From Azospirillum sp. B510 (GTDB lineage Bacteria; Pseudomonadota; Alphaproteobacteria; Azospirillales; Azospirillaceae): a stretch of 64,000 nt of DNA. Positions 43,696 to 55,937 of this stretch are shown here, piece by piece (position 1 is the first letter of the stretch; every line of letters begins with the position of its first letter). The notes beneath the pieces are model-generated. The model was not told where the DNA came from. It saw only the letters and a list, made by a program, of their open reading frames with translations, and ran no database searches. The stretch is from NCBI RefSeq assembly GCF_000010725.1, contig NC_013854.1, positions 3,215,001-3,279,000 of the forward strand, written 5' to 3'. Position numbers and translations under genes: made by a program.

Positions 43696-44331
43696 ATGCC
43701 CATCGACAGCAGTGGCCCCCAGCCCGGAGACGGTCCCACCCCCGCGAACGCCCACGGTGGAAACGCCCATGGTGGAAACGCCGAGGTCGGAAAAGCCGAG
43801 GTCGGAAACGAGCGCGGCGACAGCGGGTCGGTGCGCGTGTTCTTCGACGCCGTCCTCCACCCGCACCGCAGCCTGGGCCGCTCCGGCTTCCGGGTCGTTA
43901 TGGCGGTGGTCGTGCTGATGAACCTGATCGTCGCCGGCATCTTCGTCGCGCATGGCGCCTGGCCGGTGGTGCCCTTTTGCGGGCTGGACGTGTTCGCGCT
44001 GTGGCTGGCCTTCCGCGTCAGCTATCGCTCCGCCCGTCACTATGAACGGGTGCGGCTGACCGAAACGGCGCTGACGGTCGAGCGGGTCCATTGGAAGACG
44101 CCGGAGCGCCGCTGGTCCTTCCATCCCCATTGGCTGCGGATCACCCACACCGAGCCCGCCGCGCATGACCGGCGTGGTCCGCCCGGGCAGGTCACGCTGA
44201 GTTCGCATGGCCGGTCGGTCGGGGTCGGCTCCTTCCTGTCGCCGGAGGAGCGCTCCACCTTCGCCCGCGCGCTGGGCGACGCGCTCACCGCCTGGCGCCG
44301 CCCGCCCTGCCCGCCGGCTCCCGCCGGATAA
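43696..44331 (+). CDS. DUF2244 family membrane protein
   Basis: A 211-residue protein: a low-complexity N-terminus with four NAHGG/NAEVG-type repeats (residues about 19-38), then a DUF2244 domain with two helices (VVMAVVVLMNLIVAGIFVAHGAW and VVPFCGLDVFALWLAFRVSY) and a C-terminal region binding RVRLTETALTVERVH and FLSPEERSTFARALGDAL. The role of DUF2244 is unknown; homologues cluster with cytochrome oxidase or stress genes. AGGA lies eight bases upstream of the chosen ATG. Confidence 0.78.
   Translation: MPIDSSGPQPGDGPTPANAHGGNAHGGNAEVGKAEVGNERGDSGSVRVFFDAVLHPHRSLGRSGFRVVMAVVVLMNLIVAGIFVAHGAWPVVPFCGLDVFALWLAFRVSYRSARHYERVRLTETALTVERVHWKTPERRWSFHPHWLRITHTEPAAHDRRGPPGQVTLSSHGRSVGVGSFLSPEERSTFARALGDALTAWRRPPCPPAPAG
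43750..43809 (+). repeat. Four tandem 15-base repeats inside the DUF2244 gene
   Basis: Units of GCC(CAC/CAT/GAG)GGT(G/C)... at 43750, 43765, 43780 and 43795, two types in pairs (GGTGGAAAC, then GGTCGGAAA). Length changes would stay in frame. Confidence 0.8.
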
Positions 44332-44342
44332 CGCCGCTCCCC

Positions 44343-44819
44343 TCAGCGCCGATCCGCCGGTTTCGCCAACCCGCGTTCGTCCAGCTCCTCGTCCAACTCG
44401 CGCTCCACTTCGCGCTCCACCGCGCGCCCGACCTTCTCGTCGATGCGGTGGTCCAGGCATTCGGCCGTGCTGGCGAGGCGCTCGAAGCCGCGCTTCACCT
44501 TGGCCAGTTCGGTTTCCGGCCTGTCCTCCACGTCGATCATGCCGTTGCGGGCGGAACGGGTGGCGCGGATCAGCTCGTCCAGCTTCAGATGGATGGCCTG
44601 GGTGTCGCGGTTCTGGGCATTCTGGATGATGAACACCATCAGGAAGGTGACGATGGTGGTGCCGGTGTTGATCACCAGCTGCCAGGTGTCGGAGAAGTGG
44701 AACAGCGGTCCGGTCACGCCCCAGACCAGCACCACCGCGAAGGCGGTGACGAAGGCGCCCGGCCGGCCGGACTGGCGTTCCATCCAGCGGGCGAAACGGG
44801 AAAAGGCGTCGCTGAGCAT
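44343..44819 (-). CDS. Low-affinity iron permease family protein
   Basis: A 158-residue membrane protein with two helices (AFVTAFAVVLVWGVTG and WQLVINTGTTIVTFLMVFII) and the family signature QNAQNRDTQAIHLKLDELIRA. The C-terminal 40 residues are a charged helix (VEREVERELDEELDERG) longer than usual. The family name derives from fungal Fet4; transport by the bacterial proteins is unproven. It is separately transcribed from the channel gene to its right. Confidence 0.85.
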   Translation of the reverse strand: MLSDAFSRFARWMERQSGRPGAFVTAFAVVLVWGVTGPLFHFSDTWQLVINTGTTIVTFLMVFIIQNAQNRDTQAIHLKLDELIRATRSARNGMIDVEDRPETELAKVKRGFERLASTAECLDHRIDEKVGRAVEREVERELDEELDERGLAKPADRR

Positions 44820-44850
44820 TCTGATGCGGGCTCCCGGTCATCGGACGGAC

Positions 44851-44885
44851 AAAGGGAAACGCCCGGCGAGGCCGGGCGGTTCCCT
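44851..44885 (-). terminator. Terminator after the mechanosensitive channel gene
   Basis: On the minus strand GGGAA/TTCCC and CGCCCGGC/GCCGGGCG arms close a three-base loop, then CCTTTGTCC follows. Arms are 44854-44867 and 44871-44884. Confidence 0.6.
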
Positions 44886-44932
44886 GTCCGTACGGTCCGG
44901 TGCCCGAAGCCCCGATGCCGGAGCCCCCGTCC

Positions 44933-47308
44933 TTACGACCCCTGGCTCAGCGCCTCCGCCAGCGCGCGGTCGGTCGGGTTCTGGCCGACGACCAGTTGCA
45001 TCGACTGGGTCGGCATGGAAATGCCCAGCTCGTCGAACTTCTTCTTCAGCAGCCGGTTGAACTCGCGGGTCACGCCCCATTGGCGGGTCGGCCGCGTCTT
45101 GAACTGGGCCAGGACGATGATGCCGGTGTCGGACAGCTTGTCGACGCCCAGCACCTCCAGCGGGGTCAGGATGTCGGCGGCGAATTGCGGCTGGGCCTGC
45201 ACCTCGGCGCCCGTCTCCTTCAGCACGGCGATGACGCGGTCGGGATCCTCGCGGTTGGACACCATGATGTTGAAGGCGGTGACCGAGAAGTCCTTGCTCA
45301 TGTTCTTCACGGTGGTGACGGCGCTGAAGGGCACGGAATGGACGGCGCCCGCCCCGTCGCGCAGACGGATGGAGCGGATGGAGATCGCCTCCACCGTGCC
45401 GGAATGGCCGCCGCCGACATCCACCATGTCGCCGACCGAAACCGTGTCCTCGAACAGGATGAACAGGCCGGTGATGATGTCCTTGACCAGCGTCTGCGAC
45501 CCGAAACCGATGGCCAGACCGACCACGCCGGCACCGGCCAGCAGCGGCGCGATGTTCACCCCCAGCTCCGACAGGGTGATCAGCGACACCATGGTCACCA
45601 GCAGGATCAGGAAGGCGTTGCGCAGCAGCGGCAGCAGCGTGCGCATGCGGGCGCTGCGTTCGATGCGGGTGCCGTTCCGGTCGGTGGCGCGCAGCAGATG
45701 CTCGATCAGGGCGCTCACCACCTCCCAGGCGATGACGGCGCCGGCCAGCAGCAGGCCGATGGAGACCACGCTGCCGACGACGCGGCGTCCGGCGGCGGAT
45801 TCGACCAGCCCCAGCGTGTCGATGCCCCAGCCGTTCAACGCCGCACCCAGCGCCACCAGCCAGATGATGACCTTGCCGATGCGCTGGACGATGGGGAGAT
45901 AGTGGAAGGCGCGGATGTGCAGCTGCGGCAGGTTGCCGGCAAGCTCGCGGTTCATGGTCAGGCCGCGGCGCAGCGCCCGGTTCAGCCCGGTCACCAGCAG
46001 ACGCGCCGCCACGACGGCGACGATCGTCACCGCGGTGCCGCGGGCGAGATACTCGAAGCCGCCATAGACGTTCAGCACCCAGACGCCCAGCGTGACCACG
46101 ACATAGAGGATGGCCAGCACATGCCAGATCTCGGCGAATCGGCGCCGCGCGCTGCGCAGGACGGCCCCCTGCCCCTCCGCCTCGCGCCGCGCGGTCGCCA
46201 GCGGGTCACCGTCGCCCGACAGCGGGTTGCCGCGCATCCAGTCGGCGACGCCAGCGCGGTTCTGTAGGATCAGCGCGATCAGCATGCCGGCGATCACCAC
46301 CCCCAGCAGCTTCAGCAGCGCGCCATAGGCGCCGAGCGGCAGGCCCAGCACATAGGCCCCCTCCGCCATGAAATAGCCGTAGACCGCCACCGCGATCAGG
46401 CGGCGCGACCAGATGTAGCAGCGCCGCGCCCCGTTCTCGCTGGTGTGGACCAGCCGCAGGTTGGGGGCGTCGGGCGCGAACAGCATGCGCACCAGGATCA
46501 GCAGCGCCTGGAAGATGACGGTGGCGTTCACCGCCGCCAGCGCCGCCAGCCGCACGCGCGGCGCCGGCTCGCTCACCGACAGGATGGTGTAGGCGACGAC
46601 GATGAAGCCGACGATCGGCGCCAGTTCCAGCAGCGCCCGGCCCAGCAGCATCGGGATGCGCAGCAGGGGGGAACCGACCGGACGGGCGGCCAGCGCCCGG
46701 CGCGGCCGGCCGAGCAGCCAGGCGATGCCGCGGGCGGCCACCGCGCCGATGCCGAGGATCAGCGCCAGCTGGATGCCGATCTGGACCCAGCGTTCGCGCG
46801 CCATGTCATCCTCAACCTGCCGCTGCACCCAGGAGAGCGCCCCCGGCAGGTCGGAGAAGATATTGGCGACCTGGACGAGCTGGCGGCTGACCACGTCCAT
46901 CCGCGCCGCCAGGAAGGCCAGCGCGCGGGCGCCGATGGTCTGCGGCAGCGCTGATTCCCCCTCCGCCTGCTTGGCCTGGGCGAGGCCGCGCTGGGCGGTG
47001 ATCAGGTTGCGCAGCTGGGTGACCAGCTGGCCGCGGGCGTCCTGGTTCTCCAGCGTGCCGACCAGCGCCTCCAGCTGCTGCACGGTCGCCTCGTCCACCA
47101 CCACCGGAGCGGCGGCCTGACCGGCGGCGGCAGGGGCAGGGGTGGCGGCCGGCGCCGGAGAGGCGGCGGGAGCGGCGGCGGCGGCGGCCGGTCCCGCCGT
47201 CCCGGAGGCGAGCAGAGCCGCCAGCAGCAGGACGGCCAGGCCGCCGGACAGGAACAAACGCCAGGCGCGTGCGACCGGGTTTGCGGCGGGCGTTGCGGAC
47301 CGGATCAT
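44933..47308 (-). CDS. MscS-type mechanosensitive channel (YbiO-like)
   Basis: A 791-residue inner-membrane channel. A signal peptide precedes an Ala/Pro-rich segment and a periplasmic helical region (to about residue 165). About ten membrane helices follow, then the pore helix and MscS beta domain: LGVNIAPLLAGAGVVGLAIG, GSQTLVKDIITGLFILFED and GDMVDVGGGHSGTVEAISI. Length and layout match E. coli YbiO rather than minimal MscS. It should open under hypo-osmotic shock. A TTG six bases upstream (47314) is an alternative start. It diverges from the sulfite-oxidase-like gene. Confidence 0.92.
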   Translation of the reverse strand: MIRSATPAANPVARAWRLFLSGGLAVLLLAALLASGTAGPAAAAAAPAASPAPAATPAPAAAGQAAAPVVVDEATVQQLEALVGTLENQDARGQLVTQLRNLITAQRGLAQAKQAEGESALPQTIGARALAFLAARMDVVSRQLVQVANIFSDLPGALSWVQRQVEDDMARERWVQIGIQLALILGIGAVAARGIAWLLGRPRRALAARPVGSPLLRIPMLLGRALLELAPIVGFIVVAYTILSVSEPAPRVRLAALAAVNATVIFQALLILVRMLFAPDAPNLRLVHTSENGARRCYIWSRRLIAVAVYGYFMAEGAYVLGLPLGAYGALLKLLGVVIAGMLIALILQNRAGVADWMRGNPLSGDGDPLATARREAEGQGAVLRSARRRFAEIWHVLAILYVVVTLGVWVLNVYGGFEYLARGTAVTIVAVVAARLLVTGLNRALRRGLTMNRELAGNLPQLHIRAFHYLPIVQRIGKVIIWLVALGAALNGWGIDTLGLVESAAGRRVVGSVVSIGLLLAGAVIAWEVVSALIEHLLRATDRNGTRIERSARMRTLLPLLRNAFLILLVTMVSLITLSELGVNIAPLLAGAGVVGLAIGFGSQTLVKDIITGLFILFEDTVSVGDMVDVGGGHSGTVEAISIRSIRLRDGAGAVHSVPFSAVTTVKNMSKDFSVTAFNIMVSNREDPDRVIAVLKETGAEVQAQPQFAADILTPLEVLGVDKLSDTGIIVLAQFKTRPTRQWGVTREFNRLLKKKFDELGISMPTQSMQLVVGQNPTDRALAEALSQGS

Positions 47309-47550
47309 CGGCAATTCACTCGGGTGGTCTCGGGAACGGGATCGGGGGGCGGGATGGGAAACAGGATCGGCGGGAACGGGCGAAGCCTTCGGCCGGCACC
47401 CTGGCGCACAAGTGTGGCTGAACCATGCCCGGTTTTGCGAAGTTAGTTCTCCGGCTTGCGCTTGCCAACCCGACTGTCTGTTCCTTTTTTAAGCGGGACC
47501 CATGCCGGAACAGCTGCCGGAACAGCCGGAAACACGGAAAAGGACGGACC

Positions 47551-48294
47551 ATGAGCGACACATCCTCCAAAGCGGACGGTCCCGAAGCTGAGGGGCCCGA
47601 AGCGGACGGGCGGGCCGGGTTGGAACCGGATCAGGGGATCGGCCGGGACGGCGGCCTCCGCGACAAGCTGGTCGCCACCAAGGAGCAATGGGCGCGCGAC
47701 GGCCGCGCGCTCACCGGGGTGACCGCCGACCCGGCGCGCGAGCGGCTGCCGCCCGGCCAGCGTCTGGTCACCGACTGGCCGGTGCTGGATCTCGGCATCA
47801 CGCCGAAGGTGACGACCGCCAACTGGACGCTCTCGGTCGACGGGCTGGTCGAGAACCCGCTGTCCTGGAGCTGGGCGGATTTCCAGGCCCAGCCGCAGGA
47901 GAGCTTCGTCTCCGACATCCATTGCGTCACCACCTGGTCACGCTACGACAACCGGTGGGAGGGGATCAGCGCCCGCCGCCTGCTGGACTTGGCCCGGCCG
48001 AAGCCGGAGGCGCGCTTCGTCGTCTTCCATTCCTTCGACGGCTACACCACCAACGTCGCCCTGTCGGATTTCGACGATGACGGCGTGCTGCTCGCCACCA
48101 GCTGGGAGGGCCAGCCGATCAGCCGCGACCATGGCGGCCCGGTGCGCGTCGTGCTGCCCAAGCTGTATTTCTGGAAGAGCGCCAAGTGGGTGAAGCGGAT
48201 CGAGCTGCTGGCCGGCGACCGCAAGGGCTATTGGGAGGTCCGCGGCTACAACAACCACGCCGACCCCTGGCTGGAGGAGCGCTATTCCGACTGA
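47551..48294 (+). CDS. Sulfite-oxidase-like molybdopterin oxidoreductase
   Basis: A 247-residue cytosolic-looking protein with an oxidoreductase molybdopterin-binding domain. The Mo-ligand cysteine is in VSDIHCVTTWSRYDNRWEGI, and substrate-pocket segments include SFDGYTTNVALSDF and DHGGPVRVVLPKLYFWKSAKW. It lacks a Tat signal and the C-terminal Mo-co dimerisation domain, placing it with YuiH-type proteins. The acidic N-terminal 60 residues are probably disordered. Substrate unknown. Confidence 0.87.
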   Translation: MSDTSSKADGPEAEGPEADGRAGLEPDQGIGRDGGLRDKLVATKEQWARDGRALTGVTADPARERLPPGQRLVTDWPVLDLGITPKVTTANWTLSVDGLVENPLSWSWADFQAQPQESFVSDIHCVTTWSRYDNRWEGISARRLLDLARPKPEARFVVFHSFDGYTTNVALSDFDDDGVLLATSWEGQPISRDHGGPVRVVLPKLYFWKSAKWVKRIELLAGDRKGYWEVRGYNNHADPWLEERYSD

Positions 48295-48364
48295 GGGTGA
48301 AGCGGCGCATCCGCCAAAAGCCCCTTTCACCTTGCCGGCGAAACCGTTAAGGTGCGGCGCAAGT

Positions 48365-48441
48365 GGCCCCGTAGCTCATCAGGATAGAGCGCGAGTTTCC
48401 TAAACTTGAGGCAGCAGGTTCGAGTCCTGCCGGGGTCACCA
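48365..48441 (+). tRNA. tRNA-Arg (anticodon CCU)
   Basis: A 77-base cloverleaf: acceptor GGCCCCG pairs with CGGGGTC (one G-U), D stem GCTC/GAGC, anticodon stem CGAGT/ACTTG with loop TTCCTAA giving CCT (reads AGG), T arm GCAGG-TTCGAGT-CCTGC, discriminator A and an encoded CCA. Such genes are frequent integration sites, but no integrase or partial tRNA copy lies nearby. Confidence 0.95.
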
Positions 48442-48479
48442 CCAGCGCCCGCACCCTATTTCGGCACCTGACAGTCCGG

Positions 48480-48962
48480 TCAGTGCGCGACGATGGCGCA
48501 GACCGCCGCCTTCGTCGCCTTGGCCAGATCGGCTGGCGCCAGCACGATCTGCAAACCGCGCCGGCCGCCATTCACCACCATTTCCGGCAGCGCCTCGGCG
48601 CTCACGTCGATGAAGGTCGGCAGCGCCTTCTTCTGGCCCAGCGGGCTGATGCCGCCGACCAGGAAACCGGTGGTCTTCTCCGCCAGCGCCGGGTCGGCCA
48701 GATCGGCCTTCTTCGCCCTGGCCGCCGCGGCGATGGCCTTCAGGTCCAACTTGGCCGCGACCGGGATGACGGCGCAGGCCAGCGCCTTCGGCTCCAGCTG
48801 GACGATCAGGGTCTTGTAGACGATGGCCGGGTCGAGCCCGAGCGATTCGGCCGCATGCAGGCCGATGGCGTCGGCCGACGGGTCGTATTCATATTCCATC
48901 AGCCGGAAGGCGACACCCGCCGCCTTCGCCGCGTTGACCGCCGGTGTCACCTTCGCCGCCAT
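48480..48962 (-). CDS. ybaK: Cys-tRNA(Pro)/Cys-tRNA(Cys) deacylase YbaK
   Basis: A 160-residue protein of the YbaK/EbsC editing family, which hydrolyses mischarged Cys-tRNA(Pro). Family segments are FRLMEYEYDPSADAIGLHAA, VYKTLIVQLEPKALACAVIP and the catalytic-site loop GFLVGGISPLGQKKALPTF, which includes the glycine path around the conserved Lys. It is read toward the tRNA gene and ends 39 bases from it. Confidence 0.92.
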   Translation of the reverse strand: MAAKVTPAVNAAKAAGVAFRLMEYEYDPSADAIGLHAAESLGLDPAIVYKTLIVQLEPKALACAVIPVAAKLDLKAIAAAARAKKADLADPALAEKTTGFLVGGISPLGQKKALPTFIDVSAEALPEMVVNGGRRGLQIVLAPADLAKATKAAVCAIVAH

Positions 48963-49020
48963 GCTCCGCACCGCTCACTGGAAAAAGCGGCGGGAGCTTG
49001 GCAGGCGATACCGGGGGTGT

Positions 49021-49056
49021 AAAGCCCTCTCCCGCAGTCCGGGAAAGGGGGAAGGC
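49021..49056 (-). terminator. Possible terminator after folE
   Basis: An imperfect CCCTCTCCCG...CGGGAAAGGGG stem with AAAG on the left (CTTT on the minus strand). It resembles the stem at 10149-10184 but is less perfect. Confidence 0.4.
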
Positions 49057-49737
49057 TCACTCCCCGCCGCGCGAGGACGGGTTGCCGATCATCGTCAGGA
49101 ATTCGCGGCGGGTCGACGGGTCGCTGCGGAAGGCGCCCAGCATGCGGCTGGTCACCATGGTCACGCCGGTCTTGTGGACGCCGCGGGTGGTCATGCACTG
49201 GTGCTGCGCCTCGATCACCACGGCCACGCCCTCGGGCTGCAACACCTCGTCGATGGTGTTGGCGATCTGCGCCGTCATCTTCTCCTGGATCTGCAAGCGC
49301 TTGCCATAGGCCTCGACCAGCCGGGCCAGCTTGGAGATGCCGACAACGCGGCGGCGCGGCAGATAGGCGACATGGGCCTTGCCGATGATCGGCACCATGT
49401 GGTGCTCGCAGTAGGATTCGACCCGGATGTCGCGCAGCACGACCATCTCGTCGTAGCCGTCGGTCTCCTCGAAGGTGCGCGACAGGATTTCGACCGGATC
49501 GATGCCATAGCCGGCGAAGAATTCATCATAGGAGCGGACGACGCGGTCCGGCGTGCCGACCAGCCCCTCGCGCGTCGGGTCGTCGCCGGCCCAGCGGATC
49601 AGGGTGCGCACGGCCTCCTCCGCCTCGGCGCGGGACGGGCGGGCGGCATCGGCGGTGGCATCCGGCCGCGACAGGCCGGGTCCGCGGAACACATTGTCGA
49701 GAACCGGGGGCTTGGCCGGGGTCTTGGTAGCCGTCAC
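49057..49737 (-). CDS. folE: GTP cyclohydrolase I
   Basis: A 226-residue enzyme converting GTP to dihydroneopterin triphosphate, the first step of folate synthesis. Zinc ligands are in [17 protein letters not shown] and [14 protein letters not shown], and the GTP site includes [19 protein letters not shown]. The GTG at 49737 has AAAGGATG eight bases upstream. A 40-residue N-terminal extension is poorly conserved. Its leader is long and structured. Confidence 0.95.
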   Translation of the reverse strand: MTATKTPAKPPVLDNVFRGPGLSRPDATADAARPSRAEAEEAVRTLIRWAGDDPTREGLVGTPDRVVRSYDEFFAGYGIDPVEILSRTFEETDGYDEMVVLRDIRVESYCEHHMVPIIGKAHVAYLPRRRVVGISKLARLVEAYGKRLQIQEKMTAQIANTIDEVLQPEGVAVVIEAQHQCMTTRGVHKTGVTMVTSRMLGAFRSDPSTRREFLTMIGNPSSRGGE

Positions 49738-50078
49738 GGGAACATCCTTTCCATTACCGGGAAACGCCCTGCGCGAAACCGCCGTGGGCCACGCAACACG
49801 CCCATCGTGTCTGGCATCAGTACGGAACCGGAGCCTCGGCGGATCAACCGAACGGCCGACAAGACGACAGGACCCTCCGTCCACACGGAGGCATGACGCC
49901 CATCCCGTTTCCGTCGCCTGACACCCTTCGGAAACCCCCGGAAGGGTCGCCTCCTATGGCCTTCAATCTCGAGGACAAGGTAGGGCCGGCCATGCGGCTT
50001 GTCAAAGCCGCCTGTTGAATCTTTCCAATATTCACACGAATTCTATTGTATTATTTGCCCGCGTCCGGCTTTGCCGGT
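49738..50078 (-). other. Structured leader between apaG and folE
   Basis: 341 bases. On the minus strand a weak CCGGC-AAA-GCCGG hairpin follows apaG. An AT-rich stretch (about 50015-50060) could hold a promoter. Then come three hairpins: GCGGCTT/AAGCCGC, ACCCTTC/GAAGGGT (49921-49946) and CCTCCGT/ACGGAGG (about 49873-49891). No known riboswitch consensus was recognised. No ORF is supportable. Confidence 0.5.
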
Positions 50079-50471
50079 TCAGTTCAGGCGCATCGGCTGA
50101 TGCGGGCTGTCGAGCGAGAAGGCGGGGATCGTCACGTCGAAGGCGCGGCCGTCCGCCCCTTCCATCCCATAGCTGCCGGCCATGATGCCCGACGGCGTGC
50201 CGAGCGGCGTGCCGCTGGTGTATTCGAAATGCTCCCCCGGTTCGAGCACCGGCTGTTCGCCGACGACGCCGGGTCCACGCACCTCCTGCACGCGGCCCAT
50301 GGCATCGGTGATGCGCCAATGGCGGGTGCGCAGCTGCACCGTCTCCCTGCCCTCGTTCTCGATGCGGACGTGATAGGCCCAGACGAAGCGCCCCTCGGCC
50401 GGAGCCGACTGGTCCTCCAGGAACACGGGCTGGACGGTGACGCGGATGTCGCGGGTGACGGCGGTGTACAT
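50079..50471 (-). CDS. apaG: ApaG domain protein
   Basis: A 130-residue beta-sandwich protein starting [20 protein letters not shown]. The conserved ApaG core is [38 protein letters not shown] and the glycine-rich GIMAGSYGM. Fe/Mg binding and cobalt-efflux effects are reported for homologues, but no clear enzymatic role. No apaH or ksgA is adjacent, unlike in enterobacteria. Confidence 0.92.
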   Translation of the reverse strand: MYTAVTRDIRVTVQPVFLEDQSAPAEGRFVWAYHVRIENEGRETVQLRTRHWRITDAMGRVQEVRGPGVVGEQPVLEPGEHFEYTSGTPLGTPSGIMAGSYGMEGADGRAFDVTIPAFSLDSPHQPMRLN

Positions 50472-50975
50472 GGCGGAAAATCCGATGACCGGCCCGACGA
50501 ACGGCACCGGCCGAAGACGGGCCGGCGGCTGAGGGTCCGGAGATGCGGTTCCGGGCGGCCGGGCGGCGCTGGCGTTCAGAATAAAGCCCCCCCTCCGCAC
50601 TGTCCAGAACCGGGCCCGACAATCCCGCGGCGCCGCCGCGCGATGACCGCGCCGGGCCTGCCTTGAGCCCGCATCGAACTGGAGACAGTCATGCATTGGA
50701 TCAGGGTCTTCCTGGTCTTGCGACGGGGGGGGGACGATGATATATGCGCAAGTCCCAGCAACGGCCGATGAGCCTTGTCCATGTCTCGTTCGCACGCCCT
50801 TCGCATCCGACGACGGAGCCACGCACCGCGCATCGCGGTTGCGGCCGTCATTGGATCGCGTGCGGACGCCAAGGGCGCGACGGGGAGCTGACACCCCCCG
50901 GCCCTTCCGGCGGCGGCGCGATCCGCCCCTCAGAAGACTTCTGAGAAGACCTTCTTCCCGCCGGGAGCCCAACGC
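50472..50975. other. 504-base region upstream of the GNAT gene
   Basis: No gene is supportable on either strand; frames present are arginine/proline-rich shadows. It contains a run of nine G residues near 50727 and, 31 bases before the next start, the perfect palindrome CTCAGAAG-A-CTTCTGAG (50929-50945). Base composition is mixed. Confidence 0.55.
50929..50945. promoter_or_regulatory. Perfect 17-base palindrome before the GNAT gene
   Basis: CTCAGAAG and CTTCTGAG around a central A. Its distance from the ATG suits an operator overlapping a promoter, or a leader hairpin. Confidence 0.45.
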
Positions 50976-51647
50976 ATGATCATCACCGTCGAAGAGCCCA
51001 AGCACGCCGCCGCCATCGAAGCCCTGCTGGACGTCTCCTTCGGTCCCGACCGTTTCGCCAAGACCGCCTACCAGCTGCGCGACGGCGTCGATGCCATCGC
51101 CGCCCTCAACCTCGTCGCCATCGACCATGACGAGCATGGGCGCGAGGTGGTGGTGGGCACCATCCGCTACTGGCCGATCCTGGTCGGCGGCACCACCCGG
51201 TCGATCCTGCTCGGCCCCATCGCGGTGGCCGCCCATCTGCAAGGCAGCGGGCTGGGCAGCAAGCTGATCCGGATGAGCCTGAACAAGGCGGTGGCGCTGG
51301 GCCACCAGTCGGTGATCCTGGTCGGCGACGCCCCCTATTACGAGCGGTTCGGCTTCTCCCGCGCCCTGACGCTGGGCATGGAGATGCCGGGTCCGGTCGA
51401 CATGAACCGGTTCCTGGCCTTGGAACTGGTCGAGGGTGCGCTTGCCGGCGCCTCCGGCATGATCGGCAAGCCGGAAGCGGCGGACATGACGGATGCCGGC
51501 TTCGGCGCGACGCCGGTGCTGGCGGGCGAGCCCCCCGCCCCGTTCGGTTCCCTGTTCGGCCGGACGGCGGCGGAGCGGCTGTGGACCGACCGCGTGCGCC
51601 GGACCGACTGGTTCCGGCGCGGCGGTCTTCAGGCCGGGACCGCCTGA
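50976..51647 (+). CDS. GNAT family N-acetyltransferase (YhbS-like)
   Basis: A 223-residue protein. The acetyl-CoA domain (residues 1-150) has [25 protein letters not shown] as motif A and [15 protein letters not shown] as the following YhbS-type loop. The C-terminal 70 residues are a Gly/Ala/Pro-rich extension not part of the GNAT fold. Target molecule unknown. It precedes miaB by about 190 bases. Confidence 0.87.
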   Translation: MIITVEEPKHAAAIEALLDVSFGPDRFAKTAYQLRDGVDAIAALNLVAIDHDEHGREVVVGTIRYWPILVGGTTRSILLGPIAVAAHLQGSGLGSKLIRMSLNKAVALGHQSVILVGDAPYYERFGFSRALTLGMEMPGPVDMNRFLALELVEGALAGASGMIGKPEAADMTDAGFGATPVLAGEPPAPFGSLFGRTAAERLWTDRVRRTDWFRRGGLQAGTA

Positions 51648-51837
51648 CGATTTCGGATCGCGGAAAGCGTCCGGTTGCAAACATGGGTGGGGCGAAGCGG
51701 GATTGACTCGATTCGCCCCACACGCGATACCATCTTTCCAGGAGCGACGCCGGACCGACGGCGTGCCGCGCGCCACGCAGCATCGTGAGCGCGCTATTCG
51801 TCTTTGTTCAATGCGGAAGAATGCGGAAGGGTGCGGG

Positions 51838-54352
<2,515 letters not shown>

Positions 54353-54356
<4 letters not shown>

Positions 54357-54859
54357 CGACCGCCGTCGATATCACTGTTTCACGTGAAGCCGGCGATTGG
54401 GCCGGGGATGCCGAATGGCTGGCCGAGCGCGCGGCGCTCGCGGCGCTCGCCGCCACCTATGACGACGAGGAAGGCCCGGCCGAGCTGTCGGTCGTGCTGG
54501 CCGACGACGCGCTGGTCCATCAGCTGAACCGCGACTATCGCGGCAAGGACAAGCCGACCAACGTCCTGTCCTTCGCCCTGACCGAGGCGGAGGAGCCGGA
54601 GCCGGAAGAGGGCATGCCGGTGATGCTGGGCGACGTCATCCTCGCCTTTGAGACGGTCGTGCGCGAGGCCTCCGAACAGGGGAAAAGCCTCGAAGACCAC
54701 CTGACCCACCTTGTGATGCATGGTGTTCTGCATCTGCTGGGGTATGATCACGAGACGGACGACGAGGCCGAGGAGATGGAGGCGCTGGAAACCCGGCTTC
54801 TCGCCAGCTTCGGCATCGCCGATCCCTATGCCGCCAACCACCAACCGCCGGACCGATGA
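54353..54859 (+). CDS. ybeY: Endoribonuclease/rRNA maturation factor YbeY
   Basis: A 168-residue zinc-dependent RNase involved in 16S rRNA 3' end maturation and ribosome quality control. The metal motif is [18 protein letters not shown], and the upstream [16 protein letters not shown] is conserved. It overlaps both the phoH-like gene and the corC-like gene by four bases. Confidence 0.96.
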
Positions 54860-55812
54860 GCGAGATATCCGACAGTCGCACGCCCCGTGATGACAACGGG
54901 GCCGAAGACCATTCCCTGGGCCACCTGTTCAAGGGGTGGCTCCGCACCGTGTGGGGCGGCCGCGAGGACAATTCCCTGCGCGGCACGATCGAAGAGCTGA
55001 TCGCCGGCCTGGACGATGCCGCGAGCGCCGACGGCGAGGATTCGCTGGGCACCGGCGAGCGCGCGCTGCTGACCAACATCCTGAAGCTGCGCGACCGCAC
55101 CGTCGCCGACGTCATGGTGCCGCGCGCCGACATCATCGCCGTCGACATCGACACCCCCTTCCCCGCCCTGGTCCAGCGCGTCGCCGAGGAAGGCCATTCC
55201 CGCCTGCCGGTGTTCCGCGAGACGCTGGACGACGTCGTCGGCATCATCCACATCAAGGACGTCATGACCCTGCTGGCGAAGCAGGCCGTCTCCGCCGAGG
55301 GTCTGAGCCGGAACCCGGACCTGTCCGGCATCATCCGCGAGGCGAAGATCGTCGCTCCCTCGATGCATGTGCTCGATCTGCTGGTCCAGATGCGCCAGAC
55401 CCGCCAGCACATGGCCCTGGTGGTGGACGAGTTCGGCGGCATCGACGGCCTCGTCACCATCGAGGATCTGGTGGAGGAGATCGTCGGCGAGATCGAGGAC
55501 GAGCATGACGAGACCGAAGCGCCGCGGCTGCTCGAACGTCCCGACGGCAGCCTGATCGCCGACGCCCGCCTGCCGATCGAGGATTTCGAGGACCGTGTCG
55601 GCCCGGTGCTGACCGAGGAGGAGCGCGAGGACATCGACACGCTGGGCGGCCTGGTGGTTTCCATCGCCGGGCGCGTGCCCGGGCTGGGCGAACGGCTGGT
55701 CCATCCCTCGGGCCTGGAATTCGAGATCGTCGATGCCGACTCCCGCCGGCTGAAGCGCCTGCGCGTCCACAATGTCCCGGCCAACAGTTCGGAGTTGGCG
55801 GAGACGGCGTAA
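54856..55812 (+). CDS. corC: CorC/HlyC-like CBS-domain protein
   Basis: A 318-residue protein with two CBS domains ([37 protein letters not shown]) and a C-terminal transporter-associated HlyC/CorC domain ([32 protein letters not shown]). It has no DUF21 membrane part, as expected for the CorC type linked to magnesium/cobalt homeostasis. Last of a four-gene overlapping series before lnt. Confidence 0.93.
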   Translation: MSEISDSRTPRDDNGAEDHSLGHLFKGWLRTVWGGREDNSLRGTIEELIAGLDDAASADGEDSLGTGERALLTNILKLRDRTVADVMVPRADIIAVDIDTPFPALVQRVAEEGHSRLPVFRETLDDVVGIIHIKDVMTLLAKQAVSAEGLSRNPDLSGIIREAKIVAPSMHVLDLLVQMRQTRQHMALVVDEFGGIDGLVTIEDLVEEIVGEIEDEHDETEAPRLLERPDGSLIADARLPIEDFEDRVGPVLTEEEREDIDTLGGLVVSIAGRVPGLGERLVHPSGLEFEIVDADSRRLKRLRVHNVPANSSELAETA

Positions 55813-55937
55813 CGGGATGGGGGCGGCACGACGCCCCCACTTTCACAACCCAGCCTAGCCCAACAACAGCCTTGGCGCTCCCGCCCGGCCACATTACCTA
55901 TGGCGCCGCCCGCCCCGCCGCTGCCGGAGTTTCCGCC

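Noticed and set aside
48365..48441. tRNA-Arg(CCU) as an occupied integration site
   Set aside because: No integrase, no repeated 3' tRNA fragment and no compositional change beside it.
50576..50872. 98-codon minus-strand frame upstream of the GNAT gene
   Set aside because: Arg/Met-rich, no ribosome site, and it spans the G-run; no sign of coding constraint.
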